Of a stretch of 64,000 nucleotides of DNA, positions 59,144-64,000 are shown piece after piece. The notes under the pieces are model-generated. The model did no database searches. It worked only from the letters and a program-made list of their open reading frames with translations, and was not told where the DNA came from. The first letter of the stretch is position 1; each line of letters opens with the position of its first letter. The translations under genes and the position numbers were made by a program. Source of the DNA: Mycobacterium paraterrae (lineage in GTDB: Bacteria > Actinomycetota > Actinomycetes > Mycobacteriales > Mycobacteriaceae); assembly GCF_022430545.2 (NCBI RefSeq), contig NZ_CP092488.2:1860001-1924000 (forward strand), read 5' to 3'.

Positions 59144-60358
59144 ATGTCAGAGCTATTCGACGAACTCGAAGACTTCGCGGCATTCGACGACGTCGTATCG
59201 GGCGATGTACGCGACCCGTACCCGGAGTTGGCACAACAGCGTCACGACACTCCGATTCAACGAATCGATATGTCGACCATGCCCGGTGAGGAGGGCAAGC
59301 CGGTCTTCATCGTCTACCGCCACGAGGACATCCAGACGATGCTGCGGGACCACGACACCTTCTCCTCGAACGCCGTGATTCAGATATTCGGCGACGTTCT
59401 GGGCCACGGGGTGATGCTGGGCATGGATGAGCCCGTCCACGGCCGGCTGCGTTCGCTGGTAACCAAGGCCTTTACTCAAAAAGCTTTGGCGCGTTGGGAA
59501 GACGAGATCGTCGGTCGCATCGGTAACGAACTCATCGACGGGTTTGCCGCCGACGGTGCGACCAACCTGGTGAAAACCTTTACGTTCCCGTACCCGAGCC
59601 GCATCATCGCGGCACTCCTCGGCCTCCCGGAGGAGGACTTCCCGCAGTTCCAGCGCTGGTCGGTGTCGATGTTGAGCTACACCATCAATCCCGAACGAGG
59701 GCTGGCGGCGTCAAAGGCCCTCGTCGAGTACTTCACTCCCATTCTGGAGGCTCGCCGGGCGGAGCCTCGCGAGGATCTGATCAGCAGCCTCGCAGCTGCC
59801 GAAATCGACGGCGAAAAGCTTGCGGACGAAGACATCTACTCCTTCATCCGGCTGCTGCTCCCGGCTGGCGTGGAAACTACGTACCGTTCCCTGGGCAGCT
59901 TGCTCTTTGCGCTACTCACCCACCCCGACCAGCTTGACGCCATCCGCACCGACAGGACCCTCATACCGCAAGCCATCGAAGAAGGTGTGCGATGGGATGC
60001 GCCTCTGCTCAACATCACTCGCGTAGCCACGCGGGACACCGAGTTGGCTGGCGTGCCCATCCCACAAGGGTCATCGGTGATGCCCATGCTCGGCGCAGCT
60101 AACCGTCAAGAAGATCGGTACACCAAACCCGATGACTTCGACATCTTCCGGCAGGCGAAGGTCCCGATCAGCTGGGGCTACGGAGTCCATGTCTGCCTCG
60201 GGATGCACCTCGCCCGACTCGAGATGCGCACGGCCATCAACCTGTTGTTGGATCGGCTACCCAATCTCCGCCTCGATCCTGACGGTGACGACCCGCACAT
60301 TCGCGGCATGGTCTTCCGCTCTCCGACGTCACTGCCGGTGCTGTTCGACCCGGCCTAA
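59144..60358 (+). CDS. Cytochrome P450
   Basis: 404 aa. I-helix PAGVETTYRS, ExxR in EEGVRWD, haem loop WGYGVHVCLGMHLAR with Cys near residue 351; the first aromatic of the loop is Trp, not the usual Phe. ATG 59144 with TAGGAG upstream, ten bases after the aldehyde dehydrogenase stop. Likely hydroxylase in the region 3 pathway. CYP family not assigned. Confidence 0.9.
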   Translation: MSELFDELEDFAAFDDVVSGDVRDPYPELAQQRHDTPIQRIDMSTMPGEEGKPVFIVYRHEDIQTMLRDHDTFSSNAVIQIFGDVLGHGVMLGMDEPVHGRLRSLVTKAFTQKALARWEDEIVGRIGNELIDGFAADGATNLVKTFTFPYPSRIIAALLGLPEEDFPQFQRWSVSMLSYTINPERGLAASKALVEYFTPILEARRAEPREDLISSLAAAEIDGEKLADEDIYSFIRLLLPAGVETTYRSLGSLLFALLTHPDQLDAIRTDRTLIPQAIEEGVRWDAPLLNITRVATRDTELAGVPIPQGSSVMPMLGAANRQEDRYTKPDDFDIFRQAKVPISWGYGVHVCLGMHLARLEMRTAINLLLDRLPNLRLDPDGDDPHIRGMVFRSPTSLPVLFDPA

Positions 60359-60449
60359 CGAACCCGTTGCTCCGTGCCGGCGCGGTCCAGTGTCGCTCTC
60401 CCCGGGCAGATCGCGGGCTGATATTCCTTGAAAGGATTGGAAGAAGCGC

Positions 60450-61715
60450 ATGACCGACTTCGAAGCAGTTGACTTTTTCACCGATGAAACTCTGGTGTCA
60501 GACCCTTACCAATACTTCGACTTCCTACGGTCGAAATGTCCTGTGTCGCACGCAACTCCATTCAACGTCATGGCGGTCACGGGTTACAACGAAGCTCTCG
60601 CGGTATATAAGGACCCGGCCTTCTCGTCGTGCAACTCGCTCGCAGGCCCATTCTCGGGATTCCCCTTCGGTCCCGACGGAGCCGACGATGTGTCCGATTT
60701 GATTGAGGAGCATCGCCACATCGCCCCGATGGCTGAGCACATCTCGAATCAAGACCCGCCGCTGCACGGTCGGACCAGAGGTCTGATGAATCGGTTGATC
60801 ACTCCGAAGCGCTTGAAAGAGAACGAAGAGTTCATGTGGCGGCTGGCGGACCAGCAGCTGGACACTTTCATCGAACGAGGGAGTTGTGAGTTCCTCGCAG
60901 ATTACGCAAAACCCTTCTCTTTGCTTGTCATTGCTGATCTGCTAGGTGTCCCTCAAGAAGATCACGAGGAGTTCGAAGCGCAATTCGGTACCCAAGTTGC
61001 GGGTGAGCTCGGGGAGGGAACAACAGCGCTTAATCCCTTGCAATGGCTCAACGAGAAGTTCTACGCCTACATCGATGACCGCAGGCGCTCGCCGCGCGGG
61101 GATGTGCTGACCGAGTTGGCCCTGGCAAAGTACGAAGATGAGTCCACGCCCGAGATCGAGGACGTGATGAACTTGTCGACGTTCCTGTTCGCTGCAGGCA
61201 CAGAGACGACGACCAAACTCGTCAGTGCCGCGGTACGTGTCATCGGCGAAGACCCGGAACTTCAGACATCCCTACGCGAGGACCGAGCGAAAATTCCAGC
61301 GTTCCTCGAAGAGACGTTGCGCATGGAAAGCCCAGTCAAGGCTCATTTCAGAATGGCGCGAAAGACCACCACGGTGGGCGGAGTGGAGGTCCCCGCGGGC
61401 ACCACGGTCATGCTGCTGCCGGGCGCGTGCAACCGCGACGATCGAAAGTTCGCTGACCCCAACACATTCGATGTCAATCGATCGAATGTACGCGAACAGA
61501 TCGCCTTCATTCGCGGCGCCCACTCTTGCCCGGGTGCTCCGCTGGCGAGGGCGGAAGGCCGGATCTCGATGAACCGAATCCTCGATCGCATGGCGGATAT
61601 CGGACTTTCGGAGGAACATCACGGCCCGGCAGGTGCGCGCCACTACGAGTATGAGCCGACCTTCATCTTGCGTGGCCTCCGCGAACTGCACGTGACCTTC
61701 ACCCCTATCGGCTGA
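60450..61715 (+). CDS. Cytochrome P450
   Basis: 421 aa. I-helix AAGTETTTKL, ExxR in EETLRME, haem loop FIRGAHSCPGAPLAR with Cys near residue 360. The RGAHSCPG loop marks a different subfamily from the previous P450. The 91-base gap before it holds no clear promoter; AAGGATTGGAAG precedes the ATG. It is likely in the same operon. No ferredoxin gene is seen in region 3. Confidence 0.9.
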   Translation: MTDFEAVDFFTDETLVSDPYQYFDFLRSKCPVSHATPFNVMAVTGYNEALAVYKDPAFSSCNSLAGPFSGFPFGPDGADDVSDLIEEHRHIAPMAEHISNQDPPLHGRTRGLMNRLITPKRLKENEEFMWRLADQQLDTFIERGSCEFLADYAKPFSLLVIADLLGVPQEDHEEFEAQFGTQVAGELGEGTTALNPLQWLNEKFYAYIDDRRRSPRGDVLTELALAKYEDESTPEIEDVMNLSTFLFAAGTETTTKLVSAAVRVIGEDPELQTSLREDRAKIPAFLEETLRMESPVKAHFRMARKTTTVGGVEVPAGTTVMLLPGACNRDDRKFADPNTFDVNRSNVREQIAFIRGAHSCPGAPLARAEGRISMNRILDRMADIGLSEEHHGPAGARHYEYEPTFILRGLRELHVTFTPIG

Positions 61716-61727
61716 ATCGAGCGACCC

Positions 61728-62798
61728 ATGTCGAAAACTGTTTTGGTCACTGGCGGGTTAGGGCTGGTGGGCTCCGAAACCGTCCGAAGATTGGTCGAAC
61801 TCGGTCAGCGCGTAGTGGCTACCGATCTCGACACGCCAGCCAATCGGAAGGCCGCCGCCAAGATGCCCAGCGGTGTCCAGTTCCGGTGGGCCGACCTCAC
61901 CGAATCCGCGCAAGTGCAGCGTCTGCTCGCCGATGTTGCCCCGGACGCAATCGTCCATCTCGCGGCGATCATCGCACCGGCGATCTACCCGATACCCAAA
62001 GTCGCGCGCCGAGTGAATGTGGACGCCACCGCAAATCTCGTTCGCCTCGTTGAGGGGCTACCGAAGCAACCACGATTCGTCCATGCCTCGAGCATCACCG
62101 TCATGGGTCCCCGGAATCCGCACCGCACAACGCCTCCCCTGAGGGCGGAGGAACCGATGCGGCCCTACGACGTCTACAGCGGCCAGAAGTCCGAGGCCGA
62201 AGAGATTGTCCGGGGATCGACACTCGAATGGGTGGTCCTGCGTCTGGGAGCAGTGCTCAGCCCGGACATGGGGGCACTGCCGGTCACCACTGACGCGATG
62301 TATTTCCAAGCAGCACTACCCAGCGACGGCCGGGTCCAGACCGTTGACGTGCGCGACGTTGCATGGGCATTTGCTGCGGCAACCACCGCCGACGTCGCCC
62401 GCGAGATCTTGTTGATAGGCGGCGACGACTCTCACCAACTGACCTACGCCGAAGTCACCTCGGGCCTAGTGGCGGCTCTGGGCATACCGGGCGCCATCCC
62501 CGAGGGCCGGCCCGGTGATCCGAACAGCGACGACGACTGGTTCGTCACCGACTGGATGGACACCACCCGCGCTCAAGAGGCGTTGCGCTTTCAAAATCAT
62601 TCGTGGCCCGACCTCAAGGCCGAGTTGGCGGAGAAGTACCGATTGCTGCACTATCCAGGCCGACTCATCGCCCCGATCGTGCGACTGTTCATGGCGCGCC
62701 GCTCGCCGTATCGCAACGCGCCGGGTCAGTACGCCGACCCGTGGGGCGCAATCCGCGCCAAGTTGGGCGAGCCAGCATGGGATCAACTTCGACAGTGA
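61728..62798 (+). CDS. NAD-dependent epimerase/dehydratase-type extended SDR
   Basis: 356 aa. TGGLGLVGSETVRRL is the extended-SDR nucleotide site, VATDLD gives the NAD aspartate, HLAAIIAP and the active-site S (VHASSITVMG), Y and K (YDVYSGQKSEAEE). Similar to UDP-sugar epimerases and 3-beta-hydroxysteroid dehydrogenases. In this context a steroid/terpenoid alcohol dehydrogenase is as likely as a sugar epimerase. Twelve bases from the P450 stop. Confidence 0.82.
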   Translation: MSKTVLVTGGLGLVGSETVRRLVELGQRVVATDLDTPANRKAAAKMPSGVQFRWADLTESAQVQRLLADVAPDAIVHLAAIIAPAIYPIPKVARRVNVDATANLVRLVEGLPKQPRFVHASSITVMGPRNPHRTTPPLRAEEPMRPYDVYSGQKSEAEEIVRGSTLEWVVLRLGAVLSPDMGALPVTTDAMYFQAALPSDGRVQTVDVRDVAWAFAAATTADVAREILLIGGDDSHQLTYAEVTSGLVAALGIPGAIPEGRPGDPNSDDDWFVTDWMDTTRAQEALRFQNHSWPDLKAELAEKYRLLHYPGRLIAPIVRLFMARRSPYRNAPGQYADPWGAIRAKLGEPAWDQLRQ

Positions 62799-62884
62799 GT
62801 GCGACGGCACGCTTTGACCCCCAGGCGCATTGGAGTCATTGCGGGCAGATTGAACGAAACTGCAAGTGGTGAGGAGAGGACATT

Positions 62885-63280
62885 ATGCGAGTGCCTCGCG
62901 CCGTGGCGAACTTCCATCGTCGTGTCACCAATCCGGTGGCTCGCTCACTCACGCCGTGGCTTCCATGCTTGGGTACTCTCGAGCACACTGGCCGTAAGTC
63001 AGGCAAGCGATATCGAACGCCTCTCTTGGTTTTCAAGACCCAGAACGGCTACGCCATCCTCATCGGATACGGGCTCGAATCGGACTGGCTCAAGAACGTA
63101 ATGGCGGGCGGGCCGACAGCCCTTCACACGTGGGGCAGGGCTGTCACGCTGGCCAACCCAAAGATCCTAGCGAAGGCCGAGGCCGCACAGCTGGTTACGC
63201 CAGCGCCACGGCTGCTCTACCGGTTATTCCCGTATAACGAAGCAGCATTGGTGTTGACGAGACCTGCCGATACAACGTGA
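62885..63280 (+). CDS. Ddn-like (F420-dependent nitroreductase-family) protein
   Basis: 131 aa. LPCLGTLEHTGRKSGKRYRTPLLVFKTQNGYAILIGYGLESDWLKNVMAGG is the core of the deazaflavin-dependent nitroreductase family (Pfam PF04075-type), abundant in mycobacteria. Members bind F420H2 and reduce quinones or enones. The end is short but complete. GTGAGGAGAGGACATT precedes ATG 62885. It is the last gene of the region 3 operon. Confidence 0.82.
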   Translation: MRVPRAVANFHRRVTNPVARSLTPWLPCLGTLEHTGRKSGKRYRTPLLVFKTQNGYAILIGYGLESDWLKNVMAGGPTALHTWGRAVTLANPKILAKAEAAQLVTPAPRLLYRLFPYNEAALVLTRPADTT

Positions 63281-63438
63281 CGTTCGAAATCGGTTCCAGT
63301 ACAGGGGGTCTCGCCCGCTCATTGACGGCTGACTACAGACCAGATTGGCTGCCGGGGAGAAGACGTTGTGATACGGCATGAGGTCGCAACCTGTCTTCGG
63401 CCGCTTGCTTCGAGGATGCGTGCGTTATACGATTTCGG

Positions 63439-63454
63439 AACAAATATTTGGCCA
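63439..63454. promoter_or_regulatory. B-type upstream element B4
   Basis: AACAAATATTTGGCCA, 29 bases before the SDR ATG at 63483. Its core CAAATATTTG is a perfect palindrome. It lies in a 202-base space after the Ddn-like gene, otherwise without features. GCGAGGAGG at 63469-63477 is the ribosome site. Confidence 0.5.
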
Positions 63455-63482
63455 GAATGTAGGTCAGCGCGAGGAGGTTCGG

Positions 63483-64000
63483 ATGGCGGGTCGTTTGGAA
63501 GGAAAGGTCGCTTTCATCACGGGGGCGGCTCGCGGCCAGGGGCGCGCCCACGCGGTCGCGATGGCGAGGGAGGGAGCAGACATCATTGCCATCGACATCT
63601 GCCGCGACATTCCCTCGAACCCATATCCTTTGGCCTCGCCCGACGATTTAGCCGAAACCGAGCGGCGGTGAAAGAAGTAGGCCGCCGAGTCGTTGCGCGG
63701 GTCAGTGATGTACGGGAGCGCCACGAACTACGGGAAGCTGTCGAAGCCGGGCTTGTCGAGTTCGGCAAGATCGACATCGTCGTCGCCAACGCCGGAATCC
63801 TGCCGATGGCCATGGGCCGCCCACACGATGCGATGTCGTTCGTTGACGCGAGCGATGTCGATCTTCTCGGCGTGATGAACACCGTTGCGGTGACGGTTCC
63901 CCATCTGACTGACGGTGCTTCGGTGATCATCACCGGGTCGACCGCGGGCATGATCACCGGCACCACCGACAACCCGGCTATGGGCCCCGGCGGCAGGGGT
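63483..64000 (+). pseudogene. Mycofactocin-type SDR, interrupted by a frameshift and cut by window edge
   Basis: GRLEGKVAFITGAARGQGRAHAVAMAREGADIIAIDIC and the PYPLASPDDLAET insert are hallmarks of the mycofactocin-coupled SDR group, which holds a non-exchangeable NAD. The frame meets TGA at 63669-63671 after AETERR. In the next frame the sequence continues from 63668 as VKEVGRRVVARVSDVRERHEL, then VVANAGI and ITGSTAG, open to the window end. One missing G in the CGGCGGTG run explains it. Either a true disruption or a sequencing error; all else looks intact. Confidence 0.8.

Noticed and set aside
1..64000. Mce operon, insertion sequences, phage genes, tRNA or CRISPR arrays
   Set aside because: No Mce or YrbE proteins, no transposase or integrase motifs, no tRNA-like cloverleaf and no spaced direct repeats were seen.

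Overview
The window is GC-rich, densely packed actinobacterial DNA, most likely from an environmental mycobacterium (Mycobacterium/Mycolicibacterium type). The evidence is the gene content: FadE-like acyl-CoA dehydrogenase pairs, CaiB/BaiF CoA-transferases, Ltp2-like thiolases with DUF35 partners, a HAMP adenylate cyclase, an AveC-family protein, a Mce3R-like double TetR regulator, a Ddn-like protein and a mycofactocin-type SDR. GTG starts and GTGA/ATGA stop-start overlaps are frequent. I see no tRNA, rRNA, CRISPR array, insertion sequence or phage gene. The species and the substrate cannot be read from the sequence.

Region 1 (1-47.8 kb) looks like one large catabolic island of 21 short transcription units. 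It holds a CoA ligase, seven acyl-CoA dehydrogenase or crotonase-rich operons, three Cys-less thiolase/DUF35 sets, four CaiB-type genes (one a double-domain fusion), MaoC hydratases, two P450s, a 3Fe-4S ferredoxin, a Rieske oxygenase, SDRs, an aldehyde dehydrogenase, two amidohydrolases, a luciferase-like oxidoreductase, a fused 2-oxoacid dehydrogenase E1 with a free lipoyl domain, and an adenylate cyclase. Together they suggest oxygenase attack, CoA activation, beta-oxidation-like steps and retro-aldol cleavage of a branched or cyclic carboxylic acid (terpenoid- or steroid-like). That substrate class is an inference.

The main discovery is regulatory. Every one of the 21 units in region 1 begins next to a copy of the same 33-bp dyad. 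Its core is ACA, five bases, ACA, five bases, TGT, five bases, TGT. I list 15 copies, D1 to D15. The TetR gene at 9646-10269 lies in a unit that carries its own copy (D3), so it is the best candidate for the cognate repressor.

Region 2 (47.8-48.5 kb) is a worn junction. It has an orphan dyad (D15) with no convincing gene behind it, a small membrane protein, and a decayed duplicate of the tail of the neighbouring TetR-like gene.

Region 3 (48.5-64 kb) has a different upstream element (AACAAATATTAGGT-like, four copies B1 to B4) and looks less extreme in GC. It encodes a double TetR (Mce3R-like) regulator, a third amidohydrolase, a VWA protein and a MoxR/NorQ-type AAA+ ATPase, then a long operon: a substrate-binding-protein-like protein without a signal peptide, an AveC-family membrane protein, SDR, aldehyde dehydrogenase, two P450s, an epimerase-like SDR and a Ddn-like protein. 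The window ends in a mycofactocin-type SDR interrupted by a one-base frameshift.
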